A stretch of DNA of 64,000 nt from Telmatactis stephensoni (GCA_029948255.1 JALIZF010001915.1:310001-374000); one strand, 5' to 3'; shown: positions 22,694-34,310, counted from the stretch's first letter. The notes: a model not told the origin generated them from the letters alone. Program-made: numbers and translations.

Positions 22694-23618
22694 GAGAGAC
22701 ATTCACGTCCTTAGTGTCAAAGCGGAAGAAAGAATATGTCCTATATGATAATAAACTTATTAATAAACTTTAATCCTCTAAATACCAGAATGATATATAG
22801 GATAGAAGCAAACTTCAACAGTAAAACTACTAAGAGAATATATAGAACAGATATATGTAAAAGATTTACATGCACATATATAAAAGTATATAGAAGTATA
22901 TTTAAAAGTATATAGATATATATACATATAAATCAGTTTGAGTGCTTGCAAATAAAGAGCTCGTCAACTGAGAGTCACGTACACACAACTAATATTTTCA
23001 ACTCTGGAAATAAAATAAACATAGCATCCCACACATAAAGGCGTTTTGTCAACTGAAAGACCTGAGAAAAATACTTCAAATATTTCCATTCGGCTTTTAG
23101 CTTTGTAACGAGCATTTTGTTTACCGATCGACACTACATTGACATGCACCTAGAATACCGTGCTATAAAAGTTGTCCTGAAACTGTCAATCACACCCAAA
23201 CTATCATGGGAATCTAGGCAGTGTTTGCCAACTAAATTTGTTTCCTAAACTGAGCCAGATAGGTGATCTCTTTAGGAAAGTCAATGAAATTATACTCCCA
23301 TCGATAATGTTTCAACAACTTTGATTGCTACAATAATCCGAAATTAAGTGCATGTACTCATGATCTGGCCAACAGAAAACGAAACGTCGCATTCGAAACG
23401 ACGAAGAATGTCAAATCTTGCTGGTTGATAACTTATTCGGCATTATTTTAAATTTAAGAAGGAATGGAAAATTGAAAGAAAGGAACAGCAGTTATTGACT
23501 AAGCTGTTTCGGCCTGCCTGTCATTTTATCTATTTTGATTCTGCATTTCATTCATTCATCCATCCATTTCCCGCTGTCACAGTGATATCTGTACCCCCGT
23601 AATATATGTATCCGTGCA

Positions 23619-24050
23619 CACATATCACTAGTGATATGTGTATCCCCTCCAAGATAGCGGCTAGTATCCCCATCCCCCCTCCCCCTTCATTTTGAAATTA
23701 ATGTGTTGGTTTTTAACGGCTCGTTTTTTTTGCTTAGTGGATGTATGCATATCATTAGAAATCTTCGTTATTGAAATTGGTAGTATAAAGACTTTAAATT
23801 AAAATGCAAAAGTGATTAAAAATCGGGAAATACTGAGCAGTTAATATCGTGCATCGTGAGGTAGACAGGGATACCCGTATTCCATCGTCGTCGCCCGAGG
23901 TGGCATACGGATGAATCTTAAGCTCTTTTTTTAACGTTTAGTTTTCTCGGTTTAGTGTTTTCAATCTGTCTAGCTAGTGATTTTCCTTCTACTTCGGTGT
24001 TTTGTGTATCCCTGCATAGGGATACACATATCACTAGTGATACGTGTATC
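23619..24050. repeat. Segment bookended by a CACATATCACTAGTGATA palindrome
   Basis: The palindrome TATCACTAGTGATA sits inside longer inverted sequence at 23619-23640 and 24021-24050. The 380 bp between them is non-coding. This may be a short element with palindromic ends, or two relics. Confidence 0.45.
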
Positions 24051-25896
24051 TGTAATAGAGCTACATTTCATGCCCAATATCGTTAATCATTAACTATATA
24101 TTTTAATGTTTCAACTCTCTCTGATGATGAATATTATTTAACTTGGCCTTTACAAGAACATTTTGATAATAAGACTTTGACTGTTTTAATATCTAAGTCA
24201 AATGAATCATGTTCATGTTAAAACATATCAATTGGAACACACTTCACATATTGAGAGTTCTCTTCTAAAGATTTAATCTATATTATATGATTTATCAGTT
24301 CTTAAGTTCTCCGTCAAGATGACATTCCATACACTATTTCAACGATGATTACTTTTAGCTATCTGTTCATAATCCCGTACAATTAGAAGTAAACACCATG
24401 TTTACAAGTGTTATGTTCAATAAGATTTAAGTAAATACAATTACTAATCACTGTTGATATAGCAGACGGAAATACAATTTCAGAACACTCGTCATCAACT
24501 CTTTTAAGATATTGAATTGTAAGCTAGTAGTTCAGTTGGAAGTTGGAAGTTGGAAGCTGAACGTTGCACTGAATAAATCCAAGTTCGATCCCAAGAAGTG
24601 TCCAGTGCCTTTTTACCTCCCGCAAGCCCCCAAGGCAGCCTTTCCACAGCGGTGGAGACCCGCGTAAAATAGTTTCAGGTAAGGCCAGTTGTTGTTGTGT
24701 TGGTACGGGAGGTGTATCAGCATTATATATATATATAAAAAAAAACTAGAAAAAACAACATTTATTGTATTGTGCCTCATCTTTGTCTCACATTTCGAAA
24801 TATTTTCAGTGTGTTTTAACAATTTTCTTTAACCCTCTCTTCTGAATAACTTTTTCTCCTCTTTTTTAATTTCTCTCAGTCTAACGTAAAAGCGGTAGAA
24901 TTTTTTTTCCCTCTTTCTCAACTCTTTTTGACATTGTGATCGTATTGAGTGTTCCCGCATATTTGACGGTACATTTTCTATTTCGGTTTACTTACTAGTT
25001 CTCAAAGTGCATTTACGCTCGGGAAAGCACGCAAGTTCTCGCGCACAAATTTGTTCCAATCCAATCCACAGAAGAAATTCGAAGGAAGCAAAAGTAATGG
25101 CTTCAAAGGCACGGGCGGATCTAGAGTAGTTCACTTAGTTTCCGGAAACTACTGAGATTTTCCCCAGAAAAAAGAATTATTGAGATAATAAAAACAAATA
25201 ATACAAATGGAACAAGTTTAAGCGTATTTTACCTTTATTTGGACGCCATTTTGAATTATTTCCACAGGAAACCCACATGTTCCCAAGCTATTTTTGTAGC
25301 CTTTTCAAGTTTTGGCGAGGGAGGGGTCCCACAGGAATTTCTAGCTACTGCAACGTGTTAGTTCACAGTTTGGTTTTCCTGTGTGAACTACTGCACCGGA
25401 AATAAAACACCCCGCCAGTAGTTTCCGAAGTGATTCACAGGAAGTAAAACACCCCACAAGTAGTTCACACAGGAAACCCACAGTCAAACCAAGCACAAAT
25501 ATACCATTCCAACTTGATTCTGATTGGCTGAAATCGGCGTAAACTAGTCCAGAAACTACTGACAAAAGTATAAAAGGCCAGCCTACCCTGGTGAGGTTCT
25601 GTGTTGTATCAGAGTGCTTCGAACTCGCAACCAACAAAATTAAACACATGAGCGAACTTTATTCTTCAATTGTGGAACTGCTGCGATTGAAATTCAACGT
25701 AAACAAGGAAATTGGGCAGACATTAAGCTCTAAGTTTACCCTTGAGCTAACAGTTTCCTCGGTAAGCTATAATTTATATCGATAGCTGATGTTTTATACG
25801 AGTAGTTTTACTGAAATGTTTATAATTACGCGAACTCTGACCTTCAAACAGTCCGTTGGAATTTGGTTTCTTGCTTCCCCCACTTCAAACAACCAA

Positions 25897-26404
25897 CTAG
25901 TCCAGTCCCAGACTCTCTTTCTTGCCGCTCCAGGACTCGCGGAGAAAGAGAGTCCAGTATAACTTGCATGCGCATGTGCAAAATGAGCCAATCAATTGAT
26001 TAATTAGTATTTTGCGAGCTTGCAATATGCAAATGTCAGTGTTTGGTAGCAGTGGTAGTGATGCGTATCGAAAAATTCACAAATACGTCTTTCACAACTG
26101 TCCATCCGTAAATGGCCTGTAACTGCTCAAACTTTGGTAAAAGATTATAGTTGGTTTTTCCAAGTGCATAGCTCACTGAATCAACAAATGGCTTTCCGAA
26201 ATGAGACTGATATCGTGTATACAAAACACTTTCTTCTTCAGCCATCTTGAACATTAAATGACTTTAGGATTTGTAACCACGCGATCACCACATGAATGTG
26301 GTGATCGCGTGGTCACTAAACTGACATGCGCATGCAAGTTATACTGGACTCTCTTTCTCCGCGAGTCCTGGAGCGGCAAGAAAGAGAGTCTGGGACTGGA
26401 CTAA
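25897..26404. mobile_element. Nested inverted-repeat unit with 81-bp arms
   Basis: Arms at 25897-25977 and 26324-26404 are almost perfect inverted copies, each containing a second, smaller palindrome (GACTCTCTTTCT / AGAAAGAGAGTC). Between them are the RecQ-like fragment and a short perfect hairpin (26276-26313, ACCACGCGATCACCACAT). It sits inside the larger 25110-26689 element. Confidence 0.75.
26060..26254 (-). pseudogene. RecQ-like helicase N-terminal fragment captured in a transposon
   Basis: The minus-strand frame starts MFKMAEEESVLYTRY and continues to LLPKFEQLQAIYG and KDVFVNFSI. This resembles the region just before the Walker A motif of RecQ-type helicases (LKPEQ, AI, GKDVFV). The frame then leaves the family before the expected P-loop, so no ATPase site remains. 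It is about 60 residues flanked by 81-bp inverted arms, so it is a relic or captured piece. The family call rests on this short stretch only. Confidence 0.45.
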
Positions 26405-26852
26405 CAACCAACCAAAAAATACTCATAAAGATCTCTCAAATCCTAGGGCGATCTGTAACAGCGAAATATAATTTCGGTAATAGAGATATTCGTATTCTTG
26501 ATTTTCAGTAATATTGACGAAAGCTATTTTGGCAAAACCCGCTTGAGTGTTTTGAGTTCTCATGATTTTGAAAATTGTAATAATGTGTTTATTATAGATG
26601 CTAATGCTCAAAATATGCAAAGTGTAAATGGTATCATAGGATTCGGTCGAGTTGGAAACTACTCAGTCAAAATGCTAGATCCGCCCCTGAAAGGAGACTA
26701 GTAACGAGGTTTATTTTCTTCAATTTTAGTTGCACGATATGTATTGCTGTTTTAACTCTTGAACTGTTTTAACTTTTCCTTGTGTAATAAGCTTGTCGCT
26801 ATTTTTCAACAATGATGTGAGCGCGAAGCGCGAGCCGCTCGATTGGCAGAAA

Positions 26853-26907
26853 TTTTGCAGTATACCAAGAGACCATAATACTAGTATTATGGTCTCTTGA
26901 GTATACT
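26853..26907. repeat. Short perfect palindrome
   Basis: AAGAGACCATAATACTAG followed by its exact complement forms a 36-bp perfect palindrome, with AGTATAC on both outer sides. No gene nearby. It could be the remains of a tiny foldback element. Confidence 0.7.
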
Positions 26908-27312
26908 TGTCAGATGTATCATAATTTATCATACAGGCAGACAGCAGATGAGATGAAAACAGGCCGCGATCCCGATCCCTAAGACTGTTATCCCAATCCC
27001 AAGGCGAAATTCTGATCCCTGATGCCATATTACCTTGTCACTATCGATTGTTACTTATTGTCACGCTTATGGACAAACAGCTATATTAAAAAAAACCGCT
27101 TTACCTTCTTATGTGCCTTTCTATTAAAACATGAAATGAAACATAAATGGATTAATATTGGCATTTGCGCCACTCTTTATCCCAGAAGGGCAAATTAATG
27201 ATTGTGATATCGGCATCTCTCCACCCCTCCCTCCAAAAGTTTTTAATTCAATTCCCACAATACTTTGCGGTCGCACTTTAAACATTTCGCGGGAAAAAGA
27301 GATGACAGGAAG

Positions 27313-27652
27313 ATGGACTCAATTAAGTATCACAATCTAGTCCAGTATCTAAAAGACGGCTGTCATCCCCACGATTTTAACAAGCAAAATAAATCTGTTC
27401 TACGGCGTTTAAGTACGTAAAAGCTATTTTTACGATCGCGAGAAAAGCGCTCTATTCTACGTAGATGTTAATAAGATCGATGACACGAAGTTTCAGCGTT
27501 TGGTTGTCCAAGATCATGAAAAACGTGTTTTCGAGGAGTGCCACTCGGCCAATTTTGCAGGACATGCAGGAAGGGACAATACGCTTAAGAACATCAAGCA
27601 ACGATACTATTGGCCAGACTATTATAAAGATACTCTCGAAATGGTAAATAAG
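27313..27652 (+). pseudogene. Retroelement integrase zinc-binding fragment
   Basis: The plus-strand sequence from 27313 reads MDSIKYHNLVQYLKDGCHPH and hits a stop at the end of that first segment. One frame over, it continues with SYFYDREKSALFYVDVNK and then CHSANFAGHAGRD, NTLKNIKQRYYWPD. This is the H-H-C-C zinc-binding layout of the integrase N-terminus in Gypsy-type elements and derived genes such as GIN1 or KRBA2. The match ends at LEM followed by GTAAAT. No protease, RT or catalytic DDE core is next to it. A frameshift near 27415 indicates a pseudogene, although a split exon cannot be excluded. Confidence 0.6.
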
Positions 27653-28539
27653 TAGCTAGATCATATATTAAAATTTTACTATAAGGCTAATTCATCAGCA
27701 GCAGGAGCTTGTCATCATCATCATCATTCATCAGTATATCAACAGCACTACCAGCATCCTATGGTTGGGTGAAGAAACTTCATTCCACCCTCTCCCTGAT
27801 AATATCTGACAAATTCCTGACAGACTCTGTCCAAAACATATCCTGATTTTTATAATCGGCCATTGTGTTAGCGTGGTGGTGACATGAGAAATCTGAACGA
27901 CACTCAACGACACTCATAACTCGAAAGTGCAAATGATATGACATAAAAGTAGGCAATTAGACAAACTTATGGCTTTTATAACAAATGCTCTCAAACTAAG
28001 TAATACAGTTTTCTTGTAAGGCCACAGCTGCATTTATTCACAAAAATAATTATCAAATGGAAAAATTCCAGAATTATATGTTGGCCTGTTTTTGTATGAT
28101 AAATGATGCCTATACTTTTACGTCATCTCATTTGCATTTTCAAACTTGCAATATATTCATATCAGAAAATATGGTGTCAAACCAGATATTATTTTGTAAC
28201 ACACCACAAGTAGCTTTGATTTAATTTTCAAATTTAAAAGAGTATTGTATTTTAATTGTATATAAATAATTTATAAATATTAATTAATATTTCCATTTGA
28301 AAATAATCTTCGAATTAATTATTTATAATAAATATACATTGCATAAATTAATTCAGTGGAACAGTATTACAATTTGTACAATAATCACACTGCTCTGCAT
28401 CAGTGCAATATATATTAGAACATAGTTTTGTTTCACAGATATAAATAAATAAATAAATATAATATATATAATATATAATTTATGACATGTTCATTATTTA
28501 TGCCAAAATTAAATTTATTTCAAAATGTAATTATTGATT
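27653..28539. other. AT-rich non-coding stretch
   Basis: Very AT-rich, with TAAATA-type simple sequence at 28440-28460. It lies between the integrase fragment and the YqaJ fragment. No supported feature. Confidence 0.5.
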
Positions 28540-29043
28540 TTACAATAAATAATCAAAGAAAAATTTTGTGAGTTTTGGAAGCATGTTACTTATCCCGTCA
28601 TGAAAATCAAAATATATACGCTCAACATGGAGATCTACAACTGTGTATACAACAAAGTCAATCCACTGTAACTGACATGTAGCGGCCATAATGCCCTGAA
28701 GTTGATAGTAATATTGATGCTTCTGTTTCAGACTAACTTGTCCATTGTTATAACCAAGGCAAAAGGTCTTGTCTTGACAAGCTTCATCAATTGTCATATT
28801 AATTTTTGATGAGGGACATTCAGTAATCTCAACTGCACCATAAGGGTAGGTTTCTTGTGAATCAAACACAAGCGCATCAGGACTAGAAGCTAACCAAGGC
28901 CACTTGGGGCTGATTATCAGACCAACAAACTCACAGACCTTTACTTGGTGATTAAGTGATTCATAGTAGTAGACAAGGCGCAAAATTGAAAAAGTCGATC
29001 GCAAAAAGTGCAGAAGGCACTTTGGGGTAGAGGCTGGTAACAT
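28540..29043 (-). pseudogene. YqaJ-type exonuclease/recombinase domain, likely decayed
   Basis: An intact frame of 167 codons has the YqaJ family order: GLIISPKWPWLASSPDALVF (SPD motif), YGAVEITECPSSK (normally VEIKCP), HQYYYQLQGIM (YYYQxQG) and FVVYTVVDLHVERIYFD. YqaJ domains are PD-(D/E)xK nucleases found in phages and in many eukaryotic mobile elements. The lysine of the E-x-K motif is not in place, which suggests loss of activity. The N-terminal part is short for the family, and the start codon region lies inside a 600-bp inverted duplication (29014-29643). Probably a remnant of a larger transposon gene. Confidence 0.8.
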
Positions 29044-29643
29044 AACTATTCTAAACTAATTTTTCATGCTGAATCCGAATATGACTGTTACCAAGACGTA
29101 TTCTGCAATCTTATACGTGTAAATGACGTATTTTGTGAATTGCTACAGTCATTTCTACTAACGGCTTTTTCATGTAATTCCAAAAGTTCCCAAACTTAAA
29201 AACAATGACCATAGGTGGAAAGAGCATATCAAAATCAGTAAAACTGTGAAGTTTGAAGGATATCAGTTGAAAAATCAAGGAGATACGAATTTTCAAAAAA
29301 CGAAATTTTGTATGAAAACACTTACAGTTTAATATGCAAGAGATACAAACAAATTTCGATTTTTGAAAATACGTATCTCCTTGATTTTTCAACTGGTACC
29401 CTTCACACTTCACAGTTTTACTGATTTTGATGTGCTCTTTCCAGTTATGGTAATTGTTTTTAAGTTTGGGAACTTTTGGAATTACATGAAAAAGCCGTTA
29501 GTATGAAATGACTGTAGCAATTCACAAAACACGTCTTACACGTATAAGATTGCAGAATACGTCTTGGTAACAGTCATATTCGCATTCAGCATGAAAAATC
29601 GGTTTAGAATAGTTATGTTACCAGCCTCTACCCCAAAATGCCT
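29014..29643. repeat. Large near-perfect inverted duplication, about 300-bp arms
   Basis: Arms at about 29014-29312 and 29342-29643 are inverted copies with few mismatches along their length and a loop of about 30 bp. The left arm contains the start of the YqaJ frame; the right arm repeats the same ATG and first codons pointing the other way (to about 29643) and then diverges. It would form a long hairpin as RNA or single-stranded DNA. Confidence 0.85.
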
Positions 29644-29953
29644 CCAGGTATCTGATTTCTCGAAAATGCGCCTTGTCTATAGTCAATCTGTGCATTTTCT
29701 TCATTTTCTCTGCCCCATCTACAGCTTGCAGGAATTCTGTGGCTGGCTGTACTTGTTTTGATTTTTTCTACAAGTGTCAGTTTGGAAATTTTGAAAATGA
29801 ATGAAAAGAAAGTTCGATCGAGAAACTCAAAACTGCTAATTGTAAACAAAATGGTGGGACACGAAAATGATGCACATATTTGAAATCAGCAGGTTTTGAG
29901 ATTAAGAGGAGATTTTTTCACGTTCGAGCATTGGGCAACAAAAGCTATACTGT

Positions 29954-30053
29954 TAGTCTGCTTCGCAGCCGTTATTAGGGTCGGGTTCCCTGTGGTCATG
30001 GGAAGGAATGACCACAGGGAACCCGACCCTAATAACGGCTGCGAAGGAGACTA
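29954..30053. mobile_element. Ultra-short palindromic element with 9-bp target duplication (copy 1)
   Basis: A 100-bp hairpin starts TAGTCTGCTTCGCAGCCG and ends with its near-exact complement, with a loop of about 8 bp. CTATACTGT flanks it directly on both sides (29945-29953 and 30054-30062), a 9-bp duplication typical of Mutator-like insertions. Its terminal 18 bp match those of 34802-34890. No coding capacity. Confidence 0.8.
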
Positions 30054-30551
30054 CTATACTGTTGTATAAAACTAAAAAGTTATTACTTTCAGAAAGTTTA
30101 GGTAATTTACAAGTGGTTTTGATTAATAAAAGTTGGATAAAAATGTTAATCCAAAATGAAAATTTAATTAAATCGAAAATGAGTTTTAGGCCTTCTTCGC
30201 TCAATTGCTATATAATTCTTTACATTGAAAAGCTTGAAAAATTGAAAATTCTTTACACTGCCGGAAAGTTGCTAAATTTGAATACTGATAAATACATGAT
30301 AACCACACTTTGTACAATTCAAAAGACTGTTTTAAACAGCTGGCATTGTATCTTAGTAGATCAATTCTTAACTGATAAAAATAGAATTTGAGTGTTAATC
30401 CAAAAACGAAATTAATACTTGCACAAGGCTAGGGGCTAGTTTTTGGCACTTTTAGCCATTATTACTCGACATTAAAAAACATCTCTTCTTAAAATGTAAA
30501 CTAAGGACTGACGACTAACTTCTAACTTCTAAAGCCATCAAGACTAAGAAC
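30054..30551. other. AT-rich non-coding stretch
   Basis: A 127-codon frame crosses it, but the composition is Asn/Lys/Leu/Ile-rich AT sequence, it starts inside the hairpin element, and it has no motif; I do not call it a gene. The segment near 30425-30475 (GGGGCTAGTTTTTGGCACTT) reappears inverted near 49275-49310. Confidence 0.5.
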
Positions 30552-30890
30552 ATGAAATGTCCAGGAAACACTTTTTCATTCGCCAAAATAAGATAATGAA
30601 CAAAGGGGGAACGAGCTTTATATCTAAGGAATCTAAGGCCATTACGATAAGAACAAACTACATGATTTTTGATGGAATGTCCAGGAAACACTTTTTCATT
30701 AGCCAAAAGACGATAATGAAAAAGGGGGAACGTAAACGAGCTTTATATCTAAGGAATCTAAGGCCATTAAGATAAAAAGAGACTACATGACTTTTGATGG
30801 AATGTCAGTCAAAAAAAAATTTTCCATTAACCAAAATAAGATAATGAAAAAAGGGGTACGAGCTGTAAATCTAAGGCATCGAAGAACTGA
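30552..30890 (+). repeat. Three-copy tandem repeat, about 125 bp per unit
   Basis: Units begin ATGTCCAGGAAACACTTTTT (30557, 30677) and, more diverged, near 30801. Each continues through AAAATAAGATAATGAA, GGGG and a TAAGGAATCTAAGGCC segment. A further single copy is at about 41435-41530, so the unit is dispersed as well as tandem. Confidence 0.8.
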
Positions 30891-31009
30891 TTGTGGGATA
30901 TAGCTTCATTAGTATTAAATTTTTACATACTTCCCTAGTATCACGGCTCAACGAAAATTACATTTAATTTGAGGCTATATTCCACAATTTCTTGGATGCC
31001 TTAAATATT

Positions 31010-31160
31010 TAACACTTATTGACTGGGACCGAGGGAAACAGTATGTTTTGTGGTCCCGAGACCGCTGATGTTTCCCGAAGCGGAGCTGAGGGAAACATCA
31101 GCGGTCGAGGGACCACAAAACATACTGCTTTCCCGAGGTCCCAGTCAATAAGTGTTTTGT
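31010..31160. repeat. Hairpin of about 70-bp arms
   Basis: AACACTTATTGACTGGGACC and following bases pair with GGTCCCAGTCAATAAGTGTT and preceding bases over about 70 bp per arm, with few mismatches. It abuts the left terminal repeat of the 31157-31864 element. The open frame across it is a by-product. Confidence 0.8.
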
Positions 31161-31864
31161 TATATACCAACTGTCAAAGAACAATCAAAACGCATAGTTA
31201 TGATCACACATTTTTATTCCAAATCTGACTTATTAACCTGTGTGCATCTGATATTTCTCTTTTCTTGTTTTCTGAGGGTCAAAATTGAGGGTCCTCGATG
31301 ATGTTGAATTTCGTTTCTTTCGCAAGATGTCGTGATAATCCATACCTAATTGAGATAAGAGTGTTCTTTGTGTAAAAAGACCCATCTTGCTTTCTTGCAT
31401 TTACATAGAACTGTTGTAACAATTGGTTTAGTTCGAGTTTTGTGAGACCTTCAAAGTCAGCAGAAATTCCATTTTCTAAGCAAAAGTCTCTTAGAATCTT
31501 CACAGCTTAATTGTTTTGTTGCATTCTTTGTGGATTTAGACTCTTTGTCATTCAGTAACTTTTCGATATCTTCGTCCGTTCTGCTTGCAAATCTTGCACT
31601 TTCCTCCATTTTTGTGTTGTCTGTTTTGTCGTTGTTGTTAAAATGAAGTTTGTAGCGGACGCGCGAGCGCGCTGGTTTTCCCGCTTTTTTCAACCAAGGA
31701 CCTCAATCAACTTCCGGTTTTGTTATTACCGGTCAATAAAACTCACTGTTGCCCGCTGAGAGTAGTCGCTAAGGAAACAGCAAAATTTGTTGACGTTCAC
31801 GTGATGCGCTCTCGCCCAATCAGAGCACGAAAAAAATTGACTTTGACAGTTGGTATATAACAAA
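31157..31864. mobile_element. Element with 24-bp perfect inverted ends and a Crypton-like fragment
   Basis: TTTGTTATATACCAACTGTC begins the left end and its exact complement ends the right end (31841-31864); the repeat is 24 bp in all. The 708-bp interior carries the minus-strand Crypton-like fragment. No target duplication was found. Confidence 0.6.
31279..31693 (-). pseudogene. Crypton-type (DUF3504-like) N-terminal fragment with frameshift
   Basis: The minus-strand frame includes RFASRTDEDIEKLLNDKESK and NATKQ, then after a frameshift near 31505 continues as VKILRDFCLENGISADFEGL, LNQLLQQFYVNARKQDGSFY and LISIRYGLSRHL. This matches the N-terminal, DNA-binding-like region of Crypton tyrosine-recombinase elements and derived animal proteins (the ZMYM2/QRICH1/KCTD1 group). 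The catalytic R-H-R-Y part is absent. One frameshift and truncation make it a pseudogene. Confidence 0.65.
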
Positions 31865-34310
31865 TATATTTATTTCATATAGCCAAAACTGTAAACTTTC
31901 TTGACATTGACTATCAAATACAATCAGTTTATAACTTTTTACAACGATTGAGTGACATGCAAAGTTCGAACGGTGCTGACTGAAAACGTGTAGTTTTAGT
32001 CGGTCTAGTATGGCGGGAAATTTTACTGCCAACAAATTCGGTCCTCTCCGTGTCGTGGTTGTACAACTACTGGCCTTGGATGCTAGTCGTTAAACAGCTG
32101 CTATTACTTTAGGGAAAAAGAAGCAAATAGATTTAAAAAAGCCTTAACAGTTAAACGGAAGTGTTGTTTAGTCCAATTTGGCTCAAATTCAATCCTTTGA
32201 TATTCATTATTCTACGGAGATGTCTTGATTATTTAAAACCAGACGTCTTAAATTTTTCCTAAGCCCGACGTTAATTATTTCAAGTGAGAGAAATAAAACC
32301 TGACTCCAATTAATTATACTGGAGATATCCAATACCTTCATTGATCTTAGCTGATTAATACGTATAATTAGAGAAGCCCCAGACACTTGTTAAGGACGGC
32401 ATCCAAGAACAATTGAGAAACTGAAACAAAACTACTAAAACAATTAATAAAACATAAACAAAAGTTGAGTTTTTGGATGCAAGTAGAATTGACTTGCTTG
32501 ATGCTCTTGTCCATAGCAGCTACTAATGATACAAAAACATAAAAAAGCGAACGCCTTAAGTCTAAGCCACTATTCTATAAATTATTTGTAATATTATGCC
32601 AGCTGACGTATGCAAATTATAACAAATAAAAAATTGCAGTGTTTTCATATGAATGACAAAAATGAAACACATTTGCTTTCTTGGGTAAACAAATAAAGTT
32701 GAACTTTTTCGCTTTTTTATTAGGATTTCAATTTCAACTTTAAAAATTTCTCATCAATTCCCTAATTTGATATCAGTTATCTGTGTTAAAACTAGAAGTA
32801 CCTATATCCTCCACAGCCGCGAGTAGCTCATTGGTCATATCAACAAATTAAATGTGAACAAATATATTACAGGAAAAATATTGATAAAATTTTGCTTAAC
32901 AATTTCTCCCTTTAATTAGTGCAGCAATAAGACTCAAATAAAACCATATGTGTCAATATACGCCCTAGCTTCGCTGCTATAACCTTTGCGTTTATTAGTC
33001 TAGTTTCCAGTCCAAAACTGCGGGTCACCAAGATTCAGACTTATGAACGCCTCTCAGACTTTTGCGGGTGTTGTTTCGCTGGCAAGAAACGTGTATATCA
33101 ACAAGCCTTGATACTTATATCTGTTGTTTTGTCTAGCTACTGCCAACGTATAGTAAGCGCGCGAGGGCTGTTACATCCTATACATTAGTGAGGGCTACTT
33201 GGATCTTTTTATCGGCTAGAAAGAATACAATAATCGTTTCAATACAGGTGGCTAACTAAGGTAAGATTAATGATATATAATCCGCGGTACTGCTACAGAT
33301 ATGCTTTTCAAGTACTTGTTCTTTTCGTGTTGCATCGTGTTAGACAATATTGCAGACAGTTAGGAAATCATTTCATCGACAAAAACAAAATTTATGACGT
33401 GAAAAAGTTTCTCGGGATTTTCTTGCTTTGGTGTTGACGAAGGTTCGTTAATCGCTAAAGAACACCGATATATCGTCACTTGTAATTGATATAACATTTA
33501 CCAAGCAGATGGAAAAAGAAATTAGAAAAAGGAAAATTTTAACTTTACTTGTTTACACAAGAAAGCAAATACTATTTTTTTATTTAATTAGTGAGCTCAC
33601 TACTTTTTCACCCTTAGTTATATATTATATATATTTGCATAATAAGCTTAGCGGGAATAAGAATTTATTACGAACATGCGAGCTTGTAAAACTTGGAATA
33701 TAGTGCGTCCAAGAGCTACCAAGGCGTTCACTCTAGCTGCTAGAGGTCGCTATGGCAACAGCGTCAGGAATGGTACTCGATCCATGCGAAGCTCTTTTTC
33801 CAATCCCTCTTCAGTTGCTTTTGCTAGAATACTTACTCTGGTCACAGAGGCGTAACTACCTGTACGCACACACTGGAAGTATAGCACACACCCTTAATGA
33901 CGCTTCGTGCCTTGGTCCTTCGTTGGAGTAAAATGTTACAGTTCGACGAAGTGCCAAGGATCCTAAAGCCAGTAAGTTATTTCTTTTTTCAACACTTTGT
34001 TGCAAATTTCCATTCATTTATACATCAAAATTAAATAGAGCAGACTAAAACAAATTAGACCAATTAAAACAGAGCAGAGCTTTACGGAACAAAGTTTCTG
34101 GCTACACGGTTTTCTCGTTAACTCGTGGATTGCAAATCCGCGAGTTATTGGGATGACGTCGATGTCACTTACTCGCTCACTCACTCGAGTATCATTGTAA
34201 ACTTAACAGCTGTAATAGTAAATGTATAGACCAACCCTATATTGCTGTATATCCTACTGTTACCATTGCTGATTGTAGCTTAACATTTATACTCAAAATT
34301 CGTATGCGAA
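31865..34310. other. Intergenic stretch, nothing recognised
   Basis: About 2.4 kb of AT-rich sequence. Short open frames (for example near 33509) lack motifs and coding composition. No element with convincing ends was seen. Confidence 0.45.

Larger units (their letters stand above)
21857..25109. other. Gene-free AT-rich stretch with scattered repeats
   Basis: No coding region recognised. It contains a tRNA-like SINE head (22560-22693), a segment bookended by the palindrome TATCACTAGTGATA (23619-24050), and a weak tRNA-like pair of boxes near 24535-24595 (TAGTTCAGTTGG and AAGTTCGATCCC). The rest shows nothing supportable. Confidence 0.5.
25110..26689. mobile_element. Composite DNA transposon with GGGCGGATCTAG ends
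   Basis: The left end (CACGGGCGGATCTAGA) and the inverted right end (CAGGGGCGGATCTAGC) bound about 1.58 kb, with AAAGG outside each end. Internal sequence includes several copies of GTAGTTTCCGGAAACTACT-like motifs near the left end, a nested inverted-repeat unit (25897-26404) and a RecQ-like helicase fragment. No transposase frame is visible, so it is non-autonomous. Confidence 0.65.

Noticed and set aside
30008..30391. 127-codon plus-strand frame
   Set aside because: It starts inside a palindromic element, has AT-driven composition and no motif.
33700..33980. GC-richer patch that might be an exon
   Set aside because: No frame gives a recognisable product and no paired splice sites were found.
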